Shown: positions 53,445 through 62,688, counted from the stretch's first letter. The stretch: DNA of 64,000 nt from Clostridia bacterium (GCA_017427165.1 JAFRTK010000093.1:1-64000), one strand, 5' to 3'. Translations and numbers: made by a program. The notes: generated by a model from the sequence alone, not told the origin.

Positions 53445-55289
53445 GTGAAGGAACAGTGGAAAAGTGAGTTTACAGCGCGCTTCAGCCGCCATGAGGATGA
53501 GCTGAAATGGCTTTATTATGATCTGTACCACAGCAACGGGCAAGCATTTGATGCCTTTACCGATATGATGTACCGGCTGTGGGAGGAGCGGCCGGAGAAG
53601 CTGAAGGAAATGGACCGCGCCCGGGAACTGCAGCCGGGCTGGTACAGGGGCCATGACATGACCGGCATGCTGATGTATACCAACGCGTTTGCCGGAACCC
53701 TGAAGGGCGTGAAAAAGAAGCTGAAGTACATCACCGACTGCGGGGTGAACTACCTGCAGCTGATGCCGCTGCTGGAAAGCCCAAAAGGCCGGAACGACGG
53801 CGGATACGCCGTGAGCGATTTCCGGAAGGTCCAGCCGGAGCTCGGCACGATGGAGGACCTTTCGGACCTGACGGACGCATGCCACGCGGAAGGCATCGCG
53901 GTGTGCCTGGATTTTGTGATGAACCATACCAGCGAAGACCACGAATGGGCGCGGCGCGCCCGCGCCGGCGAGAAGGAATACCAGGACCGGTACTTCTTCT
54001 TTGACGACTGGACGATCCCGAACGCGTTTGAGCAGACGGTTCCGCAGGTATTTCCCACCACGGCGCCGGGCAATTTCAGCTGGTGCCCGGAAGCGGAAAA
54101 GATTGTGATGACCACCTTCTACCCATACCAGTGGGACCTGAATTACGCGAATCCGGTCGTTTTCAACGAAATGACGGACAACATGCTGAACCTGTGCAAC
54201 CACGGGGTGGATATCATCCGCCTGGACGCGGTGCCCTATATCTGGAAGGCGCTGGGAACCACCTGCCGGAACCTGCCCCAGGTGCATATCCTGGTGCGGA
54301 TGATGCGCATGGTATGTGAGATTGTCTGCCCCGGAACCCTGCTGCTCGGCGAAGTGGTGATGGAACCCAGCAAGGTGGCGCCGTATTTCGGAACGGTGGA
54401 GAAACCGGAGTGCCACCTGCTGTACAACGTGACGACCATGGCGACCCTGTGGCATACAGTGGCAACGAAGGACGTGCGGCTGCTGGCCCACCAGGTGCGC
54501 CAGGTGCTCCGCCTGCCCCGTGAGTATGTATTCCTGAATTACCTGCGGTGCCATGACGACATCGGATGGGGACTGGACTACGATTTTCTCCACGGGCTTT
54601 GCCAGGAGGAGATTCCGCACAAGCGGTTCCTGAACGATTACTTTACCGGGAAATGGAAGGGGAGTCCGGCCCGGGGCGAGCTGTACAACGACGATCCGCG
54701 GCTGGGGGATGCCCGGCTGTGCGGGACGACGGCTTCCCTGTGCGGTATCGAGGCCGCCCGGGAGAGCGACGACAGGGACGCGCTGGACAAGGCGCTGAGG
54801 CTGGACGAGATGCTGCATGCCTTTATGTTCACGCTCAGCGGGGTGCCAGTATTGTACAGCGGTGATGAGATTGCCATGGAAAATGATTACAGCTACCATG
54901 ATGATCCCCTGAAAGCCGATGACAGCCGGTACCTGCACCGGGGCAGCATGGACTGGGAAAAGGCAAAGAAGCGGACAAAGAAAACCACGCCGGAGGGAAA
55001 GCTTTTTGCCGCAATCCGGCAGATGGAAAAGATCCGAGCGGAACAGGCCGCATTCGATCCGAACGCGGACACATGGATCCTGGACACGTACAACAACCAC
55101 GTGTTCGGAATCGGACGGTATTACCGCGGCGAACAGCTGCTGGCCCTGTTCAATTTTGCAGATGAACCCCAGAAGGTATGGCTTCGGGATGAGAAGAGCT
55201 ATACGAACCTGATGACCGGGAAGGAAAGCGACGCAGGGGAAATCCGGCTGGCTGCCGGGGACTTCTGCTGGCTGCTGCACCGCTTCTGA
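53445..55289 (+). CDS. Amylosucrase-family GH13 enzyme
   Basis: A 614-aa cytosolic alpha-amylase-superfamily enzyme. The helical N-terminal domain (MMYRLWEERPEKLKEMDRAR) precedes the barrel as in amylosucrases (GH13_4). Conserved regions: DFVMNHTS (156-163), IIRLDAV with nucleophile Asp261, LLGEVV with acid/base Glu303, and LRCHDDIGW with Asp371; the CHDDIGW form is characteristic of amylosucrases. It should act on sucrose, either building alpha-1,4-glucan or releasing glucose. GTG at 53445 is preferred because GGAGGAGGG lies upstream and no earlier start fits the family. Single-gene unit. Confidence 0.88.
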   Translation: MKEQWKSEFTARFSRHEDELKWLYYDLYHSNGQAFDAFTDMMYRLWEERPEKLKEMDRARELQPGWYRGHDMTGMLMYTNAFAGTLKGVKKKLKYITDCGVNYLQLMPLLESPKGRNDGGYAVSDFRKVQPELGTMEDLSDLTDACHAEGIAVCLDFVMNHTSEDHEWARRARAGEKEYQDRYFFFDDWTIPNAFEQTVPQVFPTTAPGNFSWCPEAEKIVMTTFYPYQWDLNYANPVVFNEMTDNMLNLCNHGVDIIRLDAVPYIWKALGTTCRNLPQVHILVRMMRMVCEIVCPGTLLLGEVVMEPSKVAPYFGTVEKPECHLLYNVTTMATLWHTVATKDVRLLAHQVRQVLRLPREYVFLNYLRCHDDIGWGLDYDFLHGLCQEEIPHKRFLNDYFTGKWKGSPARGELYNDDPRLGDARLCGTTASLCGIEAARESDDRDALDKALRLDEMLHAFMFTLSGVPVLYSGDEIAMENDYSYHDDPLKADDSRYLHRGSMDWEKAKKRTKKTTPEGKLFAAIRQMEKIRAEQAAFDPNADTWILDTYNNHVFGIGRYYRGEQLLALFNFADEPQKVWLRDEKSYTNLMTGKESDAGEIRLAAGDFCWLLHRF

Positions 55290-55304
55290 GCCGGGAAAGC
55301 CGGA

Positions 55305-57074
55305 TTACACAATCCGGAAAAGATCATATACACCGGGATTGGCGCGGACCTCGAATACGGTTTCCGCGCCGTTTTTCATGAGCGGCGGAATCCGCATGGG
55401 GTTCCCGGTGCGGAAATCCTTGCGAAGCGGGAGCTCCAGCGCTTCCGCTTCTCCCTTTACGTGGATGCGGACGGCACCGGGCTGGGCCTGCGAGGTGACA
55501 TACGGATACAGGATGAAGGCATCATTGTCATAGGTGAAGAGGCTGACGCCGCTGCCGCATTCCAGGTACACCCGGCGGGACGGGAACTCACTGCGGATCC
55601 GCGTGAGGACGGACTTCGGGATTTTGTACAGGTCCGGGTAGCTGTCCGGGACCGCCAGGGTCAGCATCTGCCCTTTGCCGTATGTATCCCGCAGGAGGAG
55701 GCCGAAGCTTTCCTCCGTATCCGCCACCTTGGCCAGCGCCCAGGTGGCGTTGTTCCGGAATTCGCATACCGGAATGCCGATTTCCTCCCGGCCGCGGGGA
55801 TACTCCGTCCGCGAGAAGGGGTTATTGGTTTCGATGCGGTAATTCCGGCCGCGGATCCGGCGGCCGGGGAGGCGGATGGAGGTCATCCGCTGAATACCGC
55901 GGTCCATGGTATCCTCCAGGAAGCCGCTGGTGACCAGCGCTTTGCCGCCGCCGGCGACATATTTCTCCAGCTTGTCCACAACATCGGGATCACAGGCGGA
56001 GGAACGGGTGAGCAGGATGCTTTCCGCACCTTCCGGCCAGTAAGGCGAGCAGACAACGGGCAGGCCGCACATACCGAGGAAATCCTGGATATTATCCTCA
56101 CCCTGGCTGTTGTCCGGCAGGTAGCAGACCGTGCCGACCGGACTTCCGCAGTAATCGAGCACAGCATCCAGCTTATCCAGGTGCCAGCCCAGGGCGGGAA
56201 CGAGCGGGCTGTCGGTGAGCGCCTGGAAGCAGAAGAGCATCATTTCCCGCGGCTTGGAGAAGGCGGTCAGGTATGCCTGCTCCAGGTACTGGTCCATAAT
56301 ATGGAAGTCGAAGGGATCAAACCAGCCGCCGCCGTTGTGGCCCGGCCACATGTTCTCGAAATAGGTCATGAGCGAGAAGCTCAGGTACCGGGGAAGGTGC
56401 TGGTCTGTGGTGACGGTATCCCGGGCCTCCGTACCGGTATAGACCTGATCGAAAAGCTTTCGCTGGGCGGCGGGATTATATCCGGTTTCCTGGTAGCTCT
56501 CCGCCCAGTTCGGATACTTGATGGTGATCCGGCAGGCGGGGTTGGCCTTTTTCGACGGGGCGATCACATCCTCACGGCTGACCTTTTCCATCAGGCTGAG
56601 GCGGTAGGCCTGCCAGCTCCCGTCCGTGATTCCGTGGGCAGCATTGTACGCGTCCCGCCCGGCGCGGCAGGCGTCACAGGTGCAGTTGGTAAAGAAAAAG
56701 TCATCGATGATGAACTCATCGAACAGCTTTCCGGTATATTCGCTGGCCTTCCGCAGGATAGCCAGCATTTTCGGATCGTTATAGCAGAAGGTATCGAACA
56801 GGCGCTGCTTCGGCTCATCGCCTTCCGGGGTGGGAACGGTGGTGGTCAGGCCGCCGGCCACTTCGATCCCGTGCTTTTCAAACAGGCGGCGGCAGAGGGA
56901 AACCTGTTCCTCCGACGCCATGGTTCCGCCGCGGAAAGGCTCCAGGTATACCTTGTCCGGGCGCATGTACTTTTCAAAGAAGCGGATATCGTTTTCCAGC
57001 TTTTCGGCGGCTGCACGGGCTGTGCCCTGGGCAACAAAATAGTAAACGAGCTTGAAATTCCGGTAATTGCCCAT
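55305..57074 (-). CDS. Glycosidase-like protein with Cys cluster, unknown specificity
   Basis: A 589-aa cytosolic protein. Residues ~1-330 look like a TIM barrel (LVYYFVAQGTARAA, VYLEPFRGGTMAS, FDEFIIDDFFFTNCTCDACRAGRD). The Cys-x-Cys-x2-Cys set near residues 128-133 after an IDDFFF strand resembles barrel glycosidases where cysteines sit beside an acidic catalytic motif. Residues ~330-430 resemble the GH42-type trimerisation domain (VDKLEKYVAGGGKALVTSGF) and the rest is beta-rich. I know no characterised member, so the activity is inferred. It has its own upstream operator and converges on the GH13 gene. Confidence 0.68.
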   Translation of the reverse strand: MGNYRNFKLVYYFVAQGTARAAAEKLENDIRFFEKYMRPDKVYLEPFRGGTMASEEQVSLCRRLFEKHGIEVAGGLTTTVPTPEGDEPKQRLFDTFCYNDPKMLAILRKASEYTGKLFDEFIIDDFFFTNCTCDACRAGRDAYNAAHGITDGSWQAYRLSLMEKVSREDVIAPSKKANPACRITIKYPNWAESYQETGYNPAAQRKLFDQVYTGTEARDTVTTDQHLPRYLSFSLMTYFENMWPGHNGGGWFDPFDFHIMDQYLEQAYLTAFSKPREMMLFCFQALTDSPLVPALGWHLDKLDAVLDYCGSPVGTVCYLPDNSQGEDNIQDFLGMCGLPVVCSPYWPEGAESILLTRSSACDPDVVDKLEKYVAGGGKALVTSGFLEDTMDRGIQRMTSIRLPGRRIRGRNYRIETNNPFSRTEYPRGREEIGIPVCEFRNNATWALAKVADTEESFGLLLRDTYGKGQMLTLAVPDSYPDLYKIPKSVLTRIRSEFPSRRVYLECGSGVSLFTYDNDAFILYPYVTSQAQPGAVRIHVKGEAEALELPLRKDFRTGNPMRIPPLMKNGAETVFEVRANPGVYDLFRIV

Positions 57075-57094
57075 TGAAATCCCTCCCGGCTGTG

Positions 57095-57114
57095 AAGTTG
57101 TGCAAACGTTTCCC
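57095..57114. promoter_or_regulatory. LacI/CcpA-type operator
   Basis: TGCAAACGTTTCC, centred on the palindrome AAACGTTT, lies 27 bases upstream of the 57074 start. It approaches the cre consensus TGWAANCGNTNWCA but departs at the flanks, so a local LacI regulator or CcpA are both possible. Confidence 0.6.
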
Positions 57115-57215
57115 TGACCGCATTATAACGGGTTTTTCCCGAATGCACAAGCCGGGGATTTTATCCGGACGCCGGGCTTTCTATGGGGATGACTGCGCAA
57201 ACGGAAAAATCGTTA

Positions 57216-57245
57216 TTGACAAAACCGGGAGGAATCCTGTATGAT
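57216..57245 (+). promoter_or_regulatory. Promoter of the helD operon
   Basis: TTGACA (57216-57221), 18-bp spacer, TATGAT (57240-57245), about 98 bases before ATG. Confidence 0.75.
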
Positions 57246-57278
57246 GCTCATCCACACGCTTGCAAGAATGAATCTGTA

Positions 57279-57315
57279 AGCCTCTGCGAGAATTGAATAA
57301 ATGGCAGGGGCTTAT
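57279..57315 (+). promoter_or_regulatory. Leader hairpin of helD
   Basis: TAAGCCTCTGC pairs with GCAGGGGCTTA over 11 bp with a 16-base loop, followed by TTTCTG. It could be an attenuator in the helD leader. Confidence 0.45.
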
Positions 57316-57342
57316 TTCTGTTCCCCGCAGGAAGGAAAGCAT

Positions 57343-59580
57343 ATGCAGCAGACAAAACTGCCGGAGCATCCGGCAGCGCAGGAGGAGTATCTGCATCTCC
57401 AGCAGGTACGCGACGCAATTGAACGGGAAATCAGCGAGGTGGAGGCCCTGACCGGGGCCAAAGCCGGCGTGGTGATGGACGTCCGGATGAAAGAGGACCC
57501 GGACCAGCAGGAAGAGGTCACCATGCAGCTGTTCCAGGGCCAGCTGGACCGGCTCCGGCAGCTGAACATGGCGCGCGGGCAGGCGTATTTTGCCCGACTG
57601 GATTTTATTCCCGAAGGCAGCGGGGCTGAAACCTGGTACCTGGGACGGTGGGGCGTGCTGAATCCGGTGACACTGGATCCGGTGGTGGTGGACTGGCGGT
57701 CACCGGCGGCCAACCTGTATTACTCCGGGCAGGTCGGCCCGATGGACTACGAAGCCCCGGACGGCCGGATCTGCGGCGAGCTGACGCTGAAACGGATGCT
57801 GACCGTACGAGACCGGGAGCTGGAAGGGCTGTTTGACAGCGGCATCGTTTCCCAGGAGGCTTACCTGCAGGGAGTGCTCGGCAGTATTTCCTCGGACCGG
57901 CTCCGGGATATCGTAACCACCATCCAGGCGGAGCAGAACGTGGTGATCCGGTATCCGCTGTCCGACAACCTGCTGGTGCAGGGAGCCGCCGGGAGCGGGA
58001 AAACCACGATCGCGCTGCACCGGATTGCCTACCTGCTGTATTCCTTCCGGGAGAACCTGAAGCCGGAGAACATGATGATCCTGGCGCCCAACCCGCTGTT
58101 CCTTTCCTATATTTCCCAGGTACTACCGGACCTCGGCGTGGAACGCGTGGTCCAGACCACCTTTGAAGGATGGTGCCGGGAAGGCATGGGTAAACGGATG
58201 CCCGCCGTGAACCGGGAAGGCCGCCTGGAGAAGAACCTGCGGTCCACCGCGGAGGAACGGGAACGCACCGGACGGCAGATCCGCCGGAAGGGCTCCCTGC
58301 GGATGCTGGAACAGCTGACGGAATACCTGGACAGGCTGCAGTACAGTGTGATCCCGGAGGGCGGGTTCCGGATGGCAGGCGTGACGCTGATGGAGCGGGC
58401 GGAGCTGGAGGATGTCTTCCTGAAGCAATTCCGGCATTATCCCCTGGAGGTCCGGCTCGGCGAGCTGAAGAAGATCGTCCGGAAACGGGTCCAGTCCGCG
58501 GTATCCATGCTGAAGGAACGCTATACCGATATGGCGGAACAGCAGGTAGGCCGGCTCCGGTCCGCCATGCGGGACGGCCCGGAACGGCAGAAACGGATCC
58601 GGGATGTTTACGCGGTCAGGGACCTGCGGTACCGGCAGATCGATGAGCGGGCGGAAACCTATATGGCCGGATACCGGGGCAAATTTCCGGCGCTGGACGT
58701 CATGAGCGTATATGTGGATTTCCTGCATGCCTCCGGGGAGGATGAACTGATCCCGGAGGAGGGCGGTGTACGGCAGGAGGACCTGCCGCTGCTGGCGGTG
58801 ATCTGCCGGACTGTGTTCGGACTGAAAACCAAACCCATGCGGCATATTGTGATCGATGAATGCCAGGACTTCTCCCCGCTGCAGATTGAGCTGCTGCGGC
58901 AGGCAAACCCCGCGGCGACATTCACCCTGGTCGGGGATCTGTACCAGGGGATCCGCGCCGATGAAGGCATCCGGGGATGGGACGAATGGACCGGGCCGGT
59001 TTTCCACGGAAAAGCGGAGCTGACGCAGCTGACGGTCAGCTACCGTAATACAGTGGAGATTATGAACCTGGCCCAGCTTGTTGCCGGGCGGTATCCGATC
59101 CCGGGAATCCGGGGAACGCGGCCGGTGCTGCGGCACGGGGACATACCGGTGATTACGGAAGCCGGCAACGAGAAGGAACGCCTCGCAATGATCCGGGAAC
59201 AGGCGAAAGCCTGGAAAAGGGAAGGATTCCACAGTATCGCGCTGATTGAGAAGACGGCGGAACAGGCAAAGAAGTTGTACAAGGCCATCGGCACGGAGCT
59301 GGGCGCAAAGCTGCTGACGGAGAACGACCGCGAATACCACGGCGGGGTGATGGTCCTGAGCGCCGGGATGGTGAAGGGAATGGAGTTCGACTGCGTGGGC
59401 ATCTGCGACGCGTCCGCCGCGAACTTCCCCGAGGATGAATGGATCAGCCGGATCCTGTATGTGATGATGACCCGTCCGCTGCACCGGCTGCATATCTGGC
59501 ACCGCGGGGCCATTACCCCGCTGCTGGCGGAAACGGCCGGAGAACCGGTGCAGGAATCCGGGCCTCGCCTGAAGAATTAA
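57343..59580 (+). CDS. helD: HelD-type superfamily 1 ATPase
   Basis: A 745-aa UvrD-like protein of the HelD class, which in Bacillota binds RNA polymerase and uses ATP to strip it from nucleic acid. The N-terminal coiled coil (YLHLQQVRDAIEREISEVEAL) reaches the secondary channel. Walker A is GAAGSGKTT (~residue 216), Walker B VIDECQDFSP (~503), and the late ATPase motif appears as MVLSAGMVKGMEFD and LYVMMTRPLHRL. DPVVVDWRSP near 125 is a strong HelD family mark. ATG at 57343 follows GGAAGGAAAG. It is the first of a three-gene unit. Confidence 0.93.
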   Translation: MQQTKLPEHPAAQEEYLHLQQVRDAIEREISEVEALTGAKAGVVMDVRMKEDPDQQEEVTMQLFQGQLDRLRQLNMARGQAYFARLDFIPEGSGAETWYLGRWGVLNPVTLDPVVVDWRSPAANLYYSGQVGPMDYEAPDGRICGELTLKRMLTVRDRELEGLFDSGIVSQEAYLQGVLGSISSDRLRDIVTTIQAEQNVVIRYPLSDNLLVQGAAGSGKTTIALHRIAYLLYSFRENLKPENMMILAPNPLFLSYISQVLPDLGVERVVQTTFEGWCREGMGKRMPAVNREGRLEKNLRSTAEERERTGRQIRRKGSLRMLEQLTEYLDRLQYSVIPEGGFRMAGVTLMERAELEDVFLKQFRHYPLEVRLGELKKIVRKRVQSAVSMLKERYTDMAEQQVGRLRSAMRDGPERQKRIRDVYAVRDLRYRQIDERAETYMAGYRGKFPALDVMSVYVDFLHASGEDELIPEEGGVRQEDLPLLAVICRTVFGLKTKPMRHIVIDECQDFSPLQIELLRQANPAATFTLVGDLYQGIRADEGIRGWDEWTGPVFHGKAELTQLTVSYRNTVEIMNLAQLVAGRYPIPGIRGTRPVLRHGDIPVITEAGNEKERLAMIREQAKAWKREGFHSIALIEKTAEQAKKLYKAIGTELGAKLLTENDREYHGGVMVLSAGMVKGMEFDCVGICDASAANFPEDEWISRILYVMMTRPLHRLHIWHRGAITPLLAETAGEPVQESGPRLKN

Positions 59581-59618
59581 CCGGAAACAGATCACCGGAG
59601 GGAAAGGAGGGAGCAGGC

Positions 59619-60326
59619 ATGCGAAAGGCAGCGGCAGTCATTCTCGCACTGCTGATCCTGCTGGCGCATTCCGCGTCCGCGGAAAAAATCCGGCTTGGAA
59701 AGACGAACTGCCTGCTCCAGCCGGCGGCGGAGGAGGATACCGGAAAACGGTATGTCCTGTTTGCCGGCTCTGGGGATTACTTTTTTGCGATCCGGAAATG
59801 CGCGGATATCACGGCAAAAGACGGGATGCTCCTGATTCCGCAGGGAGACAGCCAGTATGTGCTGAACTCCCGGGCCAGCGATGAGGTGATCCGGGACATC
59901 CGCCCGCAGCTGCTGGAGTGGGCGGAGGAAGGATTTGAGATGATCCTGGTGGGCTATTCCTCCGGCGGATATCCGGCCGTTGAACTGGCCCGGGAACTGG
60001 CGGAGGAAGGATATGCCGGAAAGCTGTTTGTCCTGGACGGGGCCAACCGGGCATATAAAAGCGTATACTACAATGCGGATTTTTACCGGGAATACCTGAC
60101 GGCATGGGACGTGACCATCTGCGCATCCGCCGGGAACTCATTCCGGATTGCCGTCAATACCCGCGCGCTGGGGGAAGCGCTGCGGAATGATGAGAACGTG
60201 ACCTATCTCCAGTACAATATGGGCCATAATGATATGAAAGCCCTGTACGGATACGTATTTGGCGGGCTGGAGATGCCGGATCCGGAGGAGATCAACGACC
60301 TGTACGGCCGGAAAGCGGGGAAATGA
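59619..60326 (+). CDS. Secreted alpha/beta hydrolase-like protein
   Basis: A 235-aa exported protein (signal peptide ends SASAEK). The serine elbow GYSSGGYP (residues 112-119, Ser114) sits after a strand-helix as in alpha/beta hydrolases, and a late His occurs in YNMGHNDM (~215). It lacks a large lid. Substrate unknown. ATG at 59619 has GGAGGG upstream; the ORF's earlier starts overlap helD out of its frame. It lies 38 bases after helD and three bases before the zinc ribbon gene. Confidence 0.75.
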   Translation: MRKAAAVILALLILLAHSASAEKIRLGKTNCLLQPAAEEDTGKRYVLFAGSGDYFFAIRKCADITAKDGMLLIPQGDSQYVLNSRASDEVIRDIRPQLLEWAEEGFEMILVGYSSGGYPAVELARELAEEGYAGKLFVLDGANRAYKSVYYNADFYREYLTAWDVTICASAGNSFRIAVNTRALGEALRNDENVTYLQYNMGHNDMKALYGYVFGGLEMPDPEEINDLYGRKAGK

Positions 60327-60329
60327 GCC

Positions 60330-60536
60330 ATGAGGAAGAACCGGGAACCGCACTGGATCCGGCATACCCATCTGTTTGGCCCGGATGAATATGAATGCTC
60401 CTGCTGCGGGGCAGTATTCGCGCAGAAGTACCCGGCATGCCCAAATTGCGGAATCAGTCCGGGACCGGAAAAGGAAGAGCCGGACTGGGTGGAGGAAGCG
60501 GAAGAGCTGGACTGGCTTCTGGATGATGACGACTGA
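60330..60536 (+). CDS. Small zinc-ribbon protein
   Basis: A 68-aa acidic protein with two CxxC-type knuckles, CSCCG (~24-28) and CPNCG (~37-41), typical of a rubredoxin-like zinc ribbon, then a very acidic tail ending in four Asp. Starts three bases after the hydrolase stop, hence coupled. Possible nucleic-acid or protein adaptor; no function can be named. Confidence 0.75.
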   Translation: MRKNREPHWIRHTHLFGPDEYECSCCGAVFAQKYPACPNCGISPGPEKEEPDWVEEAEELDWLLDDDD

Positions 60537-60595
60537 GGCCGCGAATCCGGAAGGAAAGTACTCTGCACATAACCTGTACACAGTGTGTCTTCTGC

Positions 60596-60624
60596 TTGAC
60601 AGGGTATAACCACAATCTTATAAT
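60596..60624 (+). promoter_or_regulatory. Consensus promoter of xylB-nrdR
   Basis: Perfect TTGACA (60596-60601), 17-bp spacer, perfect TATAAT (60619-60624), 50 bases before ATG. Confidence 0.92.
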
Positions 60625-60673
60625 TAAGTTTACAGCGAACTACTATATTTTGTGGACAGAGGGGTAAAAGGAC

Positions 60674-62200
60674 ATGAAATATCTGCTTGGTATTGACCTG
60701 GGAACATCCGGTACAAAGACGGTTCTGTTTGACCAGAACGGCAAGGGCATCTGCTCCGCGACGGTGGAATACCCGATGTACCAGCCGCAGAACGGCTGGG
60801 CGGAACAGGATCCCAAGGACTGGTACAACGCGGCGGTCAGCACCATCCGCACCGTGCTCGAGAAGAGCGGCGTGGACAAGAAGGATGTTGTTTCCCTGGG
60901 CATCAGCGGCCAGATGCACGGCCTGGTCATGCTGGATGAAAAGGATGAGGTGATCCGCCCCTCCATTATCTGGTGCGACCAGCGGACCGCGAAGGAATGC
61001 GAAGAGATCACCGCGAAGGTGGGCTATGACAACCTGATCCGCATTACCGCAAACCCCGCGCTGCCGGGATTCACCCTGAGCAAGCTGATCTGGGTGCGCA
61101 ACCATGAACCGGAAAACTACGCCAAGTGCAAGCATGTGCTGCTGCCGAAGGACTACGTCCGCTTTATGCTGACCGGCGATTTCGCCACCGAAGTTTCCGA
61201 CGCCAGCGGCATGCAGATGCTGGACGTTCCGAACCGCTGCTGGAGCGATGAGCTGCTCGGCATCCTGGATATCGACAAGAGCATGCTGGCCAAGGTCTAT
61301 GAAAGCTGCGAAGTGACCGGCCATATCTCCGCGAAGGCCGCGGAGCTGACCGGACTGAGCGAGGATACGCTGGTCGTCGGCGGCGCCGGCGACAACGCAG
61401 CGGCAGCCGTGGGCACCGGTGTGGTAGAGGACGGCAAGGCCTTTACCACCATCGGAACGAGCGGCGTGGTGTTCGCACATACCGACAAGCTGGCGATCGA
61501 CCCCAAGGGCCGGGTGCACACCTTCTGCTGCGCTGTTCCCGGCGCATGGCATGTGATGGGCGTGACCCAGGCGGCCGGCCTGAGCCTGAAGTGGTTCCGC
61601 GACAACTTCTGCGCGGCGGAAAAGACCACCGCGGAAGCCATGGGCGTGGACACCTACGAGCTGACCAACCAGGAAGCGGCCCAGAGCCCCATCGGCGCAA
61701 ACAAGCTGATCTACGCGCCCTACCTGATGGGCGAGCGGACCCCGCACCTGGACAGCGACTGCCGCGGCATCTTCTTCGGCCTGAGCGCGATGCACCAGCG
61801 GCGTGACCTGCTGCGTGCCGTGATGGAAGGTGTGACCTACAGCCTGAACGACTGCCTGGGCGTGCTGGCGGGCATGGGCGTTGCCCCTGAAACCATGCTG
61901 GCCTGCGGCGGCGGCGGAAAGAGCCCCCTGTGGCGGCAGATGCTGGCCGACGTGATGAACTGCCCCGTGGCCACGACCGTGAATACCGAAGGCCCGGCGC
62001 TGGGCGTCGCCATCCTGGCGGGCGTCGGCGCGGGACTGTACGGCAGTGTACAGGAAGCCTGCCGGGCGATGATCCACGTGAATCCGGCCCAGGAACCCAT
62101 TGCGGAGAACGTTCCGAAGTATGCCAAGGTATACGAAGTATTCAAGAAGCTCTACACTGCCAACAAGGAACTGTACAAAGACCTGGCCGAACTCGGCTGA
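60674..62200 (+). CDS. xylB: Xylulokinase (FGGY family)
   Basis: A 508-aa FGGY sugar kinase, expected to phosphorylate D-xylulose to D-xylulose-5-phosphate for the pentose phosphate pathway. Phosphate loop GIDLGTSGTK (6-15), the xylulokinase-type substrate segment SGQMHGL (~75-81), catalytic Asp in GGAGDNAAAA (~239), and MGERTPHLD. Length and motifs fit XylB rather than ribulokinase. AGAGGGG-type site upstream. It has a perfect-consensus promoter, so expression is probably high and repressor-controlled at most. NrdR follows after 15 bases. Confidence 0.93.
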   Translation: MKYLLGIDLGTSGTKTVLFDQNGKGICSATVEYPMYQPQNGWAEQDPKDWYNAAVSTIRTVLEKSGVDKKDVVSLGISGQMHGLVMLDEKDEVIRPSIIWCDQRTAKECEEITAKVGYDNLIRITANPALPGFTLSKLIWVRNHEPENYAKCKHVLLPKDYVRFMLTGDFATEVSDASGMQMLDVPNRCWSDELLGILDIDKSMLAKVYESCEVTGHISAKAAELTGLSEDTLVVGGAGDNAAAAVGTGVVEDGKAFTTIGTSGVVFAHTDKLAIDPKGRVHTFCCAVPGAWHVMGVTQAAGLSLKWFRDNFCAAEKTTAEAMGVDTYELTNQEAAQSPIGANKLIYAPYLMGERTPHLDSDCRGIFFGLSAMHQRRDLLRAVMEGVTYSLNDCLGVLAGMGVAPETMLACGGGGKSPLWRQMLADVMNCPVATTVNTEGPALGVAILAGVGAGLYGSVQEACRAMIHVNPAQEPIAENVPKYAKVYEVFKKLYTANKELYKDLAELG

Positions 62201-62215
62201 TCGGAGGAATAGGCG

Positions 62216-62674
62216 ATGAAATGCCAGTTTTGCAGCTGCCTGGACAGTAAGGTGATTGACTCCCGCCCCACGGACGACGGCAACAGCATCCGCCGCCGCC
62301 GGGAATGCATGAACTGCGGACGGCGGTTCACCACCTATGAAAAGGTGGAGATGAGCCCCCTGTTCGTCGTCAAACGGGACGGACGCCGGGAAGGCTTTGA
62401 CAGCCAGAAGATCAAGGCCGGCATCCTGCATGCCTGCGACAAACTGCCGGTGAGCATGCAGCAGATCGACGAGATTGTGACCCGCGTGGAGCAGAAAGCT
62501 TACGCCACCATGGAAGGGGAGATTCCCTCCGAGAAGATCGGCGATATGGTGATGTCGGAGCTGAAGGAACTGAACGACGTCGCCTATGTGCGCTTTGCCG
62601 CGGTGTACCGCAAGTTCACCGACGTCGGTGCGTTCATGGATGAACTGAAGAAACTGGTGGCGGAAAAGATTTAA
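62216..62674 (+). CDS. nrdR: Transcriptional repressor NrdR
   Basis: A 152-aa regulator of ribonucleotide reductase genes. The zinc ribbon is CQFC (3-6) with CMNCGRRF (31-38), and the ATP-cone domain begins VVKRDGRREGFDSQKI (~52) and ends near VAYVRFAAVYRKF. It senses ATP/dATP and represses nrd promoters. It shares the transcript with xylB, an uncommon partner, and is followed by a strong terminator. Confidence 0.96.
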   Translation: MKCQFCSCLDSKVIDSRPTDDGNSIRRRRECMNCGRRFTTYEKVEMSPLFVVKRDGRREGFDSQKIKAGILHACDKLPVSMQQIDEIVTRVEQKAYATMEGEIPSEKIGDMVMSELKELNDVAYVRFAAVYRKFTDVGAFMDELKKLVAEKI

Positions 62675-62688
62675 CGCACACAATATGG

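Noticed and set aside
53232..55280. 682-codon minus-strand frame opposite the GH13 gene
   Set aside because: Antisense shadow; the GH13 catalytic motifs fix the coding strand.
55302..55319. Terminator between the convergent GH13 and 55305 genes
   Set aside because: The short CCGGATT/AATCCGG stem has no T-run on either strand.
60674..62200. Ribulokinase (araB) for arabinose instead of xylulokinase
   Set aside because: Length and the SGQMHGL motif fit XylB; AraB proteins are longer with a different substrate segment.
60203..62683. 826-codon open frame on the minus strand opposite xylB and nrdR
   Set aside because: Antisense shadow of two clear genes, with no recognisable domain.
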